Source of the DNA: Bacteroidota bacterium
Lineage (GTDB): Bacteria > CLD3 > SB21
NCBI GenBank assembly: GCA_020438245.1
Contig: JAGQUY010000172.1
Location: 1 to 6,173 of the forward strand
Reading direction: 5' to 3'
DNA: 6,173 bases
Position numbers and translations under genes: made by a program. The notes below the pieces were generated by a model. The model made no database searches. It was not told the origin of the DNA and saw only the letters and a program-made list of their open reading frames with translations. Shown in pieces: positions 1-6,161 of the stretch (position 1 is its first letter; each line of letters begins with the position of its first letter).

Positions 1-2315
1 CGCAGGAAAAAGGATCGATCAGCGGGCTTGTAATTGAAAAAGAATCAAAACAGCCGCTGCCAGGCGCCAATGTCCGAATCCTCGGCACCCTGATGGGCGC
101 AACGACAAATCTGTACGGACGCTTCACGATTGACAACGTTCCCGAAAACATTTACAAGCTGCAGATCGATTTTATCGGATTCACCAGCCACATTGAAACC
201 GACGTTCGCGTCGTGCGAAACAAAATCACGCAGATTCGGGAAGTCCAGATGATTGAATCGGTCGTCGAGGGCGATGCCATCGTCGTCACGGCGGGCGCGT
301 TCGAGCAGACCAAGGATGCGCCGGTTTCCAACTACAATTACTCGCGCGAGGAAATCCGGCGCTCACCGGGCGCGGCCGGCGATATTTTCAGAGCCATCGA
401 AACCCTTCCCGGTGTTTCAAGCAGCGGCGGTGAGTTCTCGTCCTTTTCGGTGCGAGGAGGAAGCCCCCGCGACAACATCATCCTGATCGATAATATTCCG
501 TTTAACCGCGTTTCCCATTTTGACGGCGGAACGGAAGACCAGGAAGCGCAGGGCGGACGCTTCAGCATCTTCACTCCGGGCCTTGTGGAAGAGGCCAACT
601 TTCAGGCCGGCGGATTCGGCGCCCGATACGGCGGCAAGAATGCTTCGATGATCGATATCCGCATCAAGGAAGGGAACCGGGAAAATCCGACAATGAACGC
701 CTCGTACGACGTGATCGGGTGGGAATACAATTACGACGGCCCGACGTACCTTAACAAAAACACCAGCCTCGTCTTTTCCGCGCGTCACCAGGATTTCCAG
801 AACATTCTGAACGCCACCGGACAAAAAGATCTGGGACATCCCCGCTTCACCGATCTGGTCTTCAAGACGACAACGTGGATCAACGGAGCACACAAAATCT
901 CGGTGCTGGGCATATTTGCACCCGAGTACTTCGACCGAACCATCCGTCACGTGTACGAAAGCGATAACGAGGAAGATACGCAGCTGGCCGACGGAGAAGA
1001 ATCGAAGGCACTGCTCGGCGTGAACTGGAGATATCTGACGTCGAAAAACTCTTTTCTACAAACCAGTGTGTACTACGAAAATATTCACAACAAATTCGTT
1101 ATCGGCCGGGCCTATACCGATCCGATAAACGGCGTGGTTCCGTCGCGCAGTCTGGCACCGCGCAATCCCGATGTCTTTGTGTCGAAGGACGGCCTGACCC
1201 AGTACGGGGCAAAAAGCAATTTCACCTACCTTTTTGCCAAGGGACTCTCCACTACGGTCGGCGTGGAAGCCAATCAGTATGCGCTCGATTACCGTTATCG
1301 TCTGAACGGTCTCGACACGTCGTTCGTCTTTGATCAAACCGACGTTCGACCGAATCCGTCCGAATACTACGTGGTACTCGATCCTTCGCAGGTCAATACC
1401 AGTAATACCGATACCAAGAACACATTTGCTGCATTCAACGAGTGGTCGTACACCCTGTCCGACTACGTTACGTTCAATCCGGGTGTACGGTACGAGTACA
1501 ACCAGTTCAATAAAAAATCAACGGTTTCTCCTCGTGCCAGCGTGACCTACCAGATTACGCCGCGCACGGCCGCCAACGCGGCCGCCGGGGTTTATTATCA
1601 AACCCCGGAGCCCGGCACCATCGCCGCCGATCCCCGAAACCGAAATCTGCGAAGTGAAAAGGCGATTCACACGATTGTCGGGGTGACGCGCTACCTGACG
1701 GATAACCTCCGCCTGAATGTTGAAGCGTACTACAAATCCTTTGACGATCTCCTCGTGCGCCCCGACCGAGGTTCGTTCCAGCGCACCAACGCCGGCGACG
1801 GCCGGGCGCGCGGCGTGGACATCGGTCTCCTGCGGAGGTTTGTCAACAAATGGTACGGGCAGGTGAACTACTCGTATGCTCAAAGTAAACGCGACGACCA
1901 CTACGGCGAAGGCGAGTACAATTCGGACTTCAACCAGCCGCACGTGTTCAACATTCTGCTGGGCTACGAAGTCAACAAAGAATGGAGTTTCTCCGCCAAG
2001 TGGAAATATGCAACCGGTCGGCCGAAGGATTCGTTCATCGTTCACGAAGACGTACTCTCGGACCCGAATCGCGTGCGTTACAGCAAGGAAATCACAGGAA
2101 ACAACACCAGACGTCTGGATCCTTTTCACACGCTCAATCTGCGCATCGACTACCGAAAACAGCTTGGACGGATCGCATTGGTGGGCTTCGTTGATATTCT
2201 GAACGTGTACGGTCATCTGAATGTGAATGAAGAGCGGTTTATCGAACGCAGAGGCGAAATTGAAAAACTCGGATTTCAAACAATACCCACGATCGGGCTG
2301 AAATTGGAGATTTAA
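1..2315 (+). CDS. TonB-dependent outer-membrane receptor with N-terminal carboxypeptidase-regulatory-like domain (5' partial)
   Basis: This is an outer-membrane active transporter of the TonB-dependent family; the substrate cannot be told from the sequence. The reading frame is open from base 3, where the first visible residues are QEKGSISG. A Gln there is typical just after signal-peptidase cleavage, so probably only the start codon and signal peptide lie outside the window. In the 770-residue visible fragment, residues 5-83 form a carboxypeptidase-D regulatory-like beta-sandwich (PLPGANVRILGT, then YGRFTI). Residues 92-98 (AIVVTAG) resemble a TonB box. The plug follows with VRGGSPRDNIILID at 150-163 and FGARYGGKNASMIDI at 205-219. 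From about 225 to the end there are alternating amphipathic strands of a large barrel. The protein ends in LKLEI rather than the more usual terminal aromatic residue. The N-terminal domain is characteristic of FCB-group receptors. The gene is followed by a strong terminator, so it is not cotranscribed with the next operon. The family call is firm; the ligand is unknown. Confidence 0.93.
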   Translation, partial: QEKGSISGLVIEKESKQPLPGANVRILGTLMGATTNLYGRFTIDNVPENIYKLQIDFIGFTSHIETDVRVVRNKITQIREVQMIESVVEGDAIVVTAGAFEQTKDAPVSNYNYSREEIRRSPGAAGDIFRAIETLPGVSSSGGEFSSFSVRGGSPRDNIILIDNIPFNRVSHFDGGTEDQEAQGGRFSIFTPGLVEEANFQAGGFGARYGGKNASMIDIRIKEGNRENPTMNASYDVIGWEYNYDGPTYLNKNTSLVFSARHQDFQNILNATGQKDLGHPRFTDLVFKTTTWINGAHKISVLGIFAPEYFDRTIRHVYESDNEEDTQLADGEESKALLGVNWRYLTSKNSFLQTSVYYENIHNKFVIGRAYTDPINGVVPSRSLAPRNPDVFVSKDGLTQYGAKSNFTYLFAKGLSTTVGVEANQYALDYRYRLNGLDTSFVFDQTDVRPNPSEYYVVLDPSQVNTSNTDTKNTFAAFNEWSYTLSDYVTFNPGVRYEYNQFNKKSTVSPRASVTYQITPRTAANAAAGVYYQTPEPGTIAADPRNRNLRSEKAIHTIVGVTRYLTDNLRLNVEAYYKSFDDLLVRPDRGSFQRTNAGDGRARGVDIGLLRRFVNKWYGQVNYSYAQSKRDDHYGEGEYNSDFNQPHVFNILLGYEVNKEWSFSAKWKYATGRPKDSFIVHEDVLSDPNRVRYSKEITGNNTRRLDPFHTLNLRIDYRKQLGRIALVGFVDILNVYGHLNVNEERFIERRGEIEKLGFQTIPTIGLKLEI

Positions 2316-2355
2316 GGAACCGGTGACATGCTCTTGATGCGGTCAACCTAATGCG

Positions 2356-2391
2356 GAACGGTCACTTTTAAACGGTGACCGTTCTCTTTTT
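2356..2391 (+). terminator. Rho-independent terminator after the TonB-dependent receptor
   Basis: A perfect 10-bp stem, GAACGGTCAC (2356-2365) paired with GTGACCGTTC (2375-2384), encloses a 9-base loop. It is followed directly by a T-rich tail (TCTTTTTGCTTT). It lies 40 bases after the receptor stop codon and separates the receptor from the molybdoenzyme operon. Confidence 0.9.
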
Positions 2392-2452
2392 GCTTTCCCG
2401 ATCATCAATTGGTCCTCCATTTATGGAACTTAAATTCAATTGCCGAAGTTAA

Positions 2453-3202
2453 ATGATCAATCTCAAACAGGCCATCGTTCCAATGAAGTCACCAAAGCGC
2501 CCCAGAGATTTTTCCTCGGACCGGCGGGCATTTATCAAATGGGCGCCCTTGGCGGCCCTCGCCGCATGCAACAGTTCCCCGGGCAGCCTGTCGGAACCCG
2601 TTCTTCAGAAATTTCAATCCTTTAACGATTGGTTCCAATCCAAGGTATTCGATCCTGACAAGCTTGCCCCCGAGTATTCCGACGATGAATTGACGCCGCT
2701 CAGCGGTTTCCGCGTAAACGGGAATACGGCAGATGATCTCAAAATTGACCCGGCGGACTGGAAGCTTCAGGCCGACGGTCTCGTACAGAAACCCGGCACC
2801 TACTCCCTTGAAGAAATTCAGGTTTTTCCCAAGAAAGTGATGAATACCCGTCATGTCTGCGTCGAAGGCTGGAGTATGATTCCCAAATGGGGCGGTACTG
2901 TAATGGCCGATTTCCTTAACAGCATTGGCGCTGATGTAACAGCGAAATATCTGAATGTCGAATGCGGAGACGGCTATTACTGCAGCTACGACATGCCAAG
3001 TGTATGGCACAAACAGACCATCCTTTGTTATGAGGCCTACGGTAAGCCGCTCAGCCTCAATCATGGTGCACCGCTCAGAATTGTCATACCGACCAAACTG
3101 GGATACAAGCAGTGCAAGTGGGTTACGAAAATGACAATCAGCAATGAAAAATCAGGCGGGTATTGGGAGGACCAGGGTTACGACTGGTTCGCAGGTATAT
3201 GA
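2453..3202 (+). CDS. Tat-exported, probably lipid-anchored molybdopterin-dependent oxidoreductase (sulfite oxidase/MsrP-fold)
   Basis: This is a single-domain molybdopterin enzyme of the sulfite oxidase superfamily, closest in size and motifs to bacterial MsrP (YedY)-type proteins. The N-terminus carries a twin-arginine motif (DRRAFIK, residues 23-29), a hydrophobic stretch and a lipobox-like LAAC ending at Cys39, so it is probably exported folded and lipidated. The conserved RHVCVEGWSM segment (133-142) provides Cys136, the expected molybdenum thiolate ligand. The family segments GKPLSLNHGAPLR (197-209), GYKQCKWV (217-224) and GYWEDQGYDW (236-245) are present. There is no sulfite oxidase dimerisation domain or haem domain. 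It heads an operon with a small lipoprotein and a b-type cytochrome, the likely electron partner. Its stop codon overlaps the next start as ATGA. Neither ATG 2453 nor the alternative at 2483 (residue 11) has a strong ribosome binding site; both keep the whole Tat signal. An in-frame stop at 2450 sits immediately upstream of 2453. The fold is certain; the substrate (methionine sulfoxide, sulfite or another oxo compound) and the direction of electron flow are unknown. Confidence 0.92.
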   Translation: MINLKQAIVPMKSPKRPRDFSSDRRAFIKWAPLAALAACNSSPGSLSEPVLQKFQSFNDWFQSKVFDPDKLAPEYSDDELTPLSGFRVNGNTADDLKIDPADWKLQADGLVQKPGTYSLEEIQVFPKKVMNTRHVCVEGWSMIPKWGGTVMADFLNSIGADVTAKYLNVECGDGYYCSYDMPSVWHKQTILCYEAYGKPLSLNHGAPLRIVIPTKLGYKQCKWVTKMTISNEKSGGYWEDQGYDWFAGI

Positions 3203-3417
3203 TTAGAACGTTTTTATTTGCCGTTCTGCTAATCTGTGCGGCCTGCTCCAATCACGACAATGAGGTGATCGTAATTGAAAAGACGGGGACTTACCATACG
3301 GAAGATTGTGCCAAAGTCAAGATGGCCAAAACCGAATCGATGCCGATCGGAGAAGCAAAACAAAAAAACATGAAACCCTGCGGCCAGTGTCAGCCCGACG
3401 CAAAGGAGAAGAAGTGA
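3199..3417 (+). CDS. Small lipoprotein with Ada-like YHxxxC...PCxxC putative zinc site
   Basis: A 72-residue protein starts at ATG 3199, whose ATGA overlaps the stop of the molybdoenzyme, so translation is probably coupled; GCAGG at 3191-3195 can serve as ribosome binding site. A longer version from an upstream start (3163) would lack the signal peptide at its N-terminus and is rejected. Residues 1-15 form a lipoprotein signal ending at Cys16 (ICAAC), although Cys at the -3 position of the lipobox is atypical. The mature part has TGTYHTEDC (29-37), a short helix-prone stretch with EAK (52-54), and PCGQCQP (60-66). The pattern H33-x3-C37 and C61-x2-C64 mirrors the C-x3-C and C-x2-C zinc ligands of the Ada N-terminal domain, with His replacing the first Cys. 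The same YH...C...eA...PC..C.P motif occurs widely in small uncharacterised domains. A zinc-binding or metal-handling role next to the molybdoenzyme is inference. CGQCQ lacks the His of a haem c motif. Confidence 0.82.
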   Translation: MIRTFLFAVLLICAACSNHDNEVIVIEKTGTYHTEDCAKVKMAKTESMPIGEAKQKNMKPCGQCQPDAKEKK

Positions 3418-3418
3418 G

Positions 3419-4051
3419 ATGGCGACGAACAAGGTTTACCATCACCCCTTGCTCATCAGGCTTACGCACTGGATCAATGCAATCGCTCTGTTGGTCATGG
3501 TTTTCAGCGGTCTTCGGATCTACAACGCCTCCCCCATCTTCGATTTCACGATTCCCAGAGATCTGACCTTGGGAGGCTGGCTCGGAGGCGCCCGCCTTTG
3601 GCACTTTGCCGCCATGTGGATATTTCTTTTGAACGGGCTTGTTTACGTTTTCTACAATCTCCTCAGCAGACACGGGCGTGAAACAACACTGGTCCGTAAA
3701 TCGGATTTGCCGGGAGTTCTGCCGATGATCCTATACTACCTGCGGATCCGGAAAGAACATCCCGCACAGGGAAAATACAATGCGCTGCAAAAACTCACCT
3801 ACACGCAGATCCCTTTGCTCGGATTGGGATCGATCTTGACAGGAATCGCCATCTACTGGCCGGTCCAAATGAGCTGGATTACGTGGTGCTTCGGAGGATA
3901 CGACACCGCCAGAGTATGGCACTTCCTTTTCACAGCGGCCTTCGTTCTCTTCCTCCTGGGCCACCTTGTCATGGTCGCGATTGCCGGATGGTCAAATTTT
4001 GTTTCCATGATCACCGGGTGGGGTAAGCCGACTGAACATTCCGCGCAGTAA
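3419..4051 (+). CDS. Four-helix b-type cytochrome, cytochrome b561/Ni-hydrogenase type
   Basis: This 210-residue integral membrane cytochrome likely passes electrons between the quinone pool and the molybdoenzyme encoded upstream. Four hydrophobic segments are visible at about 18-35, 60-82, 125-147 and 164-190. His17 (RLTHW), His62 (LWHF), His168 (VWHF) and His182 (GHL) sit where the family places its two-haem axial ligands. The segment KYNALQKLTY (119-128) before helix 3 is a family signature shared with formate dehydrogenase gamma and thiosulfate reductase cytochrome b subunits. The start ATG follows the lipoprotein stop by one base and has AAGGAG at 3403-3408, ten bases upstream, so it is the last gene of a compact operon. 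This is not MsrQ, the usual MsrP partner, which belongs to the six-helix ferric-reductase-like family. The family call is firm; the physiological direction of electron flow is not evident. Confidence 0.92.
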   Translation: MATNKVYHHPLLIRLTHWINAIALLVMVFSGLRIYNASPIFDFTIPRDLTLGGWLGGARLWHFAAMWIFLLNGLVYVFYNLLSRHGRETTLVRKSDLPGVLPMILYYLRIRKEHPAQGKYNALQKLTYTQIPLLGLGSILTGIAIYWPVQMSWITWCFGGYDTARVWHFLFTAAFVLFLLGHLVMVAIAGWSNFVSMITGWGKPTEHSAQ

Positions 4052-4068
4052 CCTCGCCGAAAACCTTC

Positions 4069-4097
4069 GTCGCGAACACTCACCCTCGTTTCGCGGC
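4069..4097 (+). terminator. Possible stem-loop at the 3' end of the molybdoenzyme operon
   Basis: CGCGAA (4071-4076) pairs with TTCGCG (4090-4095), extended by one G-U and one G-C pair, around a 13-base loop. It lies 17 bases after the cytochrome stop. No T-tract follows, so if it acts in 3'-end formation it would protect the end or work with Rho rather than as a classic intrinsic terminator. Confidence 0.3.
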
Positions 4098-4172
4098 CGA
4101 TCCCTTACAAGTGCGACATCTTAAGAAGACGATCGCCCGTCGGCTTTTGAAAAAGGATATCCTGCCCACAGC

Positions 4173-4201
4173 TTGACATTATCCGATCAATGGGCTATTG
4201 T
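4173..4201 (+). promoter_or_regulatory. Sigma-70-like promoter for the CsgG-barrel gene
   Basis: A perfect -35 box TTGACA (4173-4178) is followed after exactly 17 bases by the -10 box TATTGT (4196-4201, four of six consensus bases) and an AT-rich run. Transcription would begin near 4208, giving a leader of roughly 57 bases before ATG 4265. The promoter covers the in-frame ATG at 4190, which argues against that codon as the start. Confidence 0.7.
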
Positions 4202-4217
4202 TTTTTATCAACCATCC

Positions 4218-4246
4218 GGCCGGTATTCTTCCAAAATTCTCCGGCC
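4218..4246 (+). other. Possible hairpin in the 5' leader of the CsgG-barrel gene
   Basis: GGCCGG (4218-4223) can pair with CCGGCC (4241-4246) around a 17-base loop. It ends nine bases before the AGGAGG ribosome binding site at 4255. All six pairs are G-C, so it could shape the leader, but the stem is short and may be chance. No riboswitch class was recognised. Confidence 0.2.
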
Positions 4247-4254
4247 ACATCATC

Positions 4255-4260
4255 AGGAGG
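4255..4260 (+). promoter_or_regulatory. Ribosome binding site AGGAGG fixing the start at 4265
   Basis: A full AGGAGG lies four bases before ATG 4265. It decides this start over the in-frame ATG at 4190, which has no such site and would place extra residues ahead of a normal signal peptide. Confidence 0.85.
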
Positions 4261-4264
4261 ATCC

Positions 4265-5356
4265 ATGAAGGTGACCGCCCCGTTGCTGTTTGTTGCCCTC
4301 ACCGTTTTCTTATCACCTCGAGTATCCGCCCAGGACGCGGTTCGAGTCGGCATCATAGAATTCAAGATCGATAACGACATTGGTCTTCCACGAGCAAATC
4401 AGGTCATTCCTGAATGGCTTGCTGCCGAGTTTACCAAAATCGGTAAATATGAAGTCATGGAACGTCTTTCTCTGGGCGCCATTATTCGTGAACAGGATCT
4501 TTCCATGACGGATTATGTCGATGAAAAGACGGCGGTTGAGGTCGGTAAAATTCACGGGGCGGACGGCATCGTGACAGGAACCGTTGTCAAAGTCGGAGAA
4601 ACCATTGTCGTCACGGGTAAAATCATATCGGTGCAGTCGGGCAAGGTGCTGAAAAGCAGCGTGGTTAAAGCGGCCAAACTGGATAACCTGCCGGATGAAA
4701 TCCAGATACTCGCCAATCAGCTTTGCGACATCAGTAAATCCCAATTTGAAATCAAACGCGACTTTACCAAGCGGCAATCGTCCTACATGGGAATCGGTGC
4801 CGGGGTTAGCTATGGAAGCGACAACAAGGACTACTCCAGTTTGGGTGTTTCCGCATTGATTTCGTACACTACCCAACGGTATGCCCTGCAGATTACCGGT
4901 GTTCCCGTGGGCGGTTTTACCAACATGAGCATCGGCGCCACCTACAACGTTACTCCATTCTGGGGAATCGCCGCCGAAGCGGGGTTCATCGGCGACAATG
5001 AAATCGACTACATTAGTGTAAATTATGCGGCGCTTGGCATCCGCGTCCAGCCTCGACACGAGTTGTCTTTCAATTTACTGATTGGCGCATCCACCGGGGC
5101 AACCATTTGGTTGTGGGGTTCTAACGACCCTGGCGGTGCCAAAGAAAAAGTGGGAGGATCCTTCGTTCCGTGGCCTCCGATGACCTTTACGGTTGAAGCG
5201 CAATACAGGATGGAAAACCATTGGGCTGTGGCCGCAAAAGTCCTTGCCACCGGAATAGAAGATTTCAAACTCAAACGGCACGTCAATTTCATCGGCTCCA
5301 GTTTCGAATCGCGTGTTATCTGGATCATGGCCATCCGCGAATTTGCCATCAATTAA
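4265..5356 (+). CDS. Exported CsgG-domain protein with C-terminal predicted outer-membrane beta-barrel
   Basis: The 363-residue protein has a signal peptide (MKVTAPLLFV..., cleavage likely after VSA at residue 22) and no lipobox. Residues 25-155 match the CsgG/HfaB fold: VRVGIIEF strand, then WLAAEF and YEVMERLSLGAIIREQDL (helix with the ER...EQ pattern), VDEKTAVEVGKIHGADGIVTGTV, and a two-stranded unit ending ISVQSGKVLKSS. Residues 172-363 are short alternating hydrophobic/polar strands with Gly and aromatic residues, such as YMGIGAGVSYGS and MSIGATYNVTPFWGIAAEAG, consistent with a small beta-barrel of roughly 8-10 strands. The last residues, REFAIN, have a Phe three residues before the end instead of terminal. 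E. coli CsgG is a lipoprotein pore for curli; here the barrel probably provides the membrane anchor. No curli genes are nearby, so a curli role is not supported. It has its own promoter and ribosome binding site and is likely monocistronic. Function is unknown beyond an outer-membrane or periplasmic location. Confidence 0.82.
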   Translation: MKVTAPLLFVALTVFLSPRVSAQDAVRVGIIEFKIDNDIGLPRANQVIPEWLAAEFTKIGKYEVMERLSLGAIIREQDLSMTDYVDEKTAVEVGKIHGADGIVTGTVVKVGETIVVTGKIISVQSGKVLKSSVVKAAKLDNLPDEIQILANQLCDISKSQFEIKRDFTKRQSSYMGIGAGVSYGSDNKDYSSLGVSALISYTTQRYALQITGVPVGGFTNMSIGATYNVTPFWGIAAEAGFIGDNEIDYISVNYAALGIRVQPRHELSFNLLIGASTGATIWLWGSNDPGGAKEKVGGSFVPWPPMTFTVEAQYRMENHWAVAAKVLATGIEDFKLKRHVNFIGSSFESRVIWIMAIREFAIN

Positions 5357-5396
5357 AACCTCTTGACTGCAGAAGCTCCTTAAGCAGCGCATCCGG

Positions 5397-6071
5397 GTGT
5401 ACCTCGCCGAGAAAATACTGTGTTTCTACCGCCGTCTTCGAAGTCCTTCCCGGCTTCCTGCCGGAGTGAAGGTGATGAATCCGTATCGGCATCAAAAGAC
5501 TTTGCGCCTGTGCGGCTCTTTCTACCGACACTATTTCAACGATGACAACCCGCGGACCCTGCTGTTGGGCATCAACCCTGGCCGTTTTGGAGCGGGACTG
5601 ACCGGAATTTGTTTCACCGATCCGATCAAGTTGGAAAACGATTGTGGTATCGCCAACGATCTGGAAAAGAAGCCGGAGCTGTCGGCCGATTTCATCTACC
5701 GTATGATCCATGCGTACGGCGGACCTGACCCTTTTTACCGCCGGTTTCTGATCAGCGCCGTCTCTCCGCTCGGCTTCACCAAAAAAGGTCTCAACATGAA
5801 TTATTATGACGACCCCGGTCTTCAAAAAGCGGTGACGCCATTCATCGTGGATTGCATCAGGAAACAAGTCGACTTTGGAATCCGAACCGACGTATGCTTT
5901 TGTATCGGCCGGGGAGCCAATCAGAAATTTCTGGAATCGCTCAATACGAGATACGGATTCTTCCGGCGGATCGTTCCCTTACCCCACCCGCGATGGATCA
6001 TGCAGTACCGCCGCAAACATCTTTCGCAATACATCGACCAATATGTGAGGACGTTGAATCAAACTCAATAA
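5397..6071 (+). CDS. Uracil-DNA glycosylase superfamily protein, SMUG2/DUF4918 type
   Basis: This cytoplasmic DNA-repair enzyme probably excises uracil or related deaminated bases. In the 224-residue form, motif 1 is GINPGRFGAGLTG (58-70), the counterpart of the SMUG1 GMNPG...TG water- and base-contacting loop with Asn60. ICFTDP follows at 71-76. The segments YRMIHAYGG (101-109), SPLGF (123-127) and NMNYYD (133-138) are typical of the DUF4918 family. Motif 2 is LPHPRWIMQYR (195-205), with His197 and Arg199 in the DNA-intercalation loop region. No iron-sulfur cysteine set is evident. The GTG start at 5397 is chosen because residues 3-29 (LAEKILCFYRRL, then LPAGVKVMNP) resemble the conserved family N-terminus. 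It has no good ribosome binding site, and the in-frame stop at 5364 limits extension. The alternative ATG 5475 has GGAG eight bases upstream but would trim 26 residues. The gene follows the CsgG-barrel gene by 40 bases with no clear promoter or terminator between, so some readthrough expression is possible. Confidence 0.87.
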   Translation: MYLAEKILCFYRRLRSPSRLPAGVKVMNPYRHQKTLRLCGSFYRHYFNDDNPRTLLLGINPGRFGAGLTGICFTDPIKLENDCGIANDLEKKPELSADFIYRMIHAYGGPDPFYRRFLISAVSPLGFTKKGLNMNYYDDPGLQKAVTPFIVDCIRKQVDFGIRTDVCFCIGRGANQKFLESLNTRYGFFRRIVPLPHPRWIMQYRRKHLSQYIDQYVRTLNQTQ

Positions 6072-6128
6072 AGCCGCTTTCCCGATTCAATCGTTATCGA
6101 TAACCGGAGAAGCACCTGAGAATACTCT

Positions 6129-6161
6129 TGATCGGTCGTGCTCTGCCGATTACCTTTTCTT
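6129..6161 (+). terminator. Weak terminator candidate after the glycosylase gene
   Basis: TGATCGGT (6129-6136) can pair with GCCGATTA (6145-6152) through eight pairs, two of them G-U, around an eight-base loop. CCTTTTCTT follows. It is 57 bases past the stop codon. The remaining bases of 6072-6173 show no gene. A TTGACT at 6160-6165 could be a -35 box for a gene beyond the window, but no -10 box is visible. Confidence 0.35.

Noticed and set aside
1518..2279. 253-codon open frame on the minus strand within the receptor gene
   Set aside because: It lies wholly inside a strongly supported receptor coding region, has no recognisable domains, and arises from the codon bias of the real frame.
2409..2436. 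TTGGTC...TAAATT as a promoter for the molybdoenzyme operon
   Set aside because: Both boxes are poor and the spacing is 16 bases; a promoter must lie between the terminator and 2453 or 2483, but the sequence does not single this one out.
3163..3198. Earlier start for the small lipoprotein
   Set aside because: It would place 12 extra residues, including two arginines, before the lipoprotein signal; the ATGA overlap at 3199 is the natural coupled start.
3376..3396. CGQC in the small lipoprotein as a haem c site
   Set aside because: The residue after the second Cys is Gln, not the His required for CxxCH haem attachment.
4051..4060. ACCTCGCCGA repeated near 5401
   Set aside because: The match is only ten bases, and one copy lies at the 5' end of the glycosylase reading frame while the other straddles the end of the cytochrome gene; consistent with chance.
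4128..4148. GACG/CGTC hairpin followed by CTTTT as a terminator for the cytochrome gene
   Set aside because: The stem is only four pairs and the T-run is interrupted after four bases, too weak to call.
4190..4264. Upstream in-frame ATG for the CsgG-barrel gene
   Set aside because: It overlaps the predicted -10 region and would add 25 residues before a good signal peptide; the AGGAGG site fits ATG 4265.
4313..5059. 248-codon open frame on the minus strand within the CsgG-barrel gene
   Set aside because: The + strand frame has a signal peptide, a recognisable domain, a promoter and a ribosome binding site; the minus frame has none of these.
6093..6104. Perfect 12-base palindrome GTTATCGATAAC downstream of the glycosylase
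   Set aside because: A 12-base palindrome is expected about once or twice by chance in a window this size, it does not extend outward, and no promoter is seen beside it.
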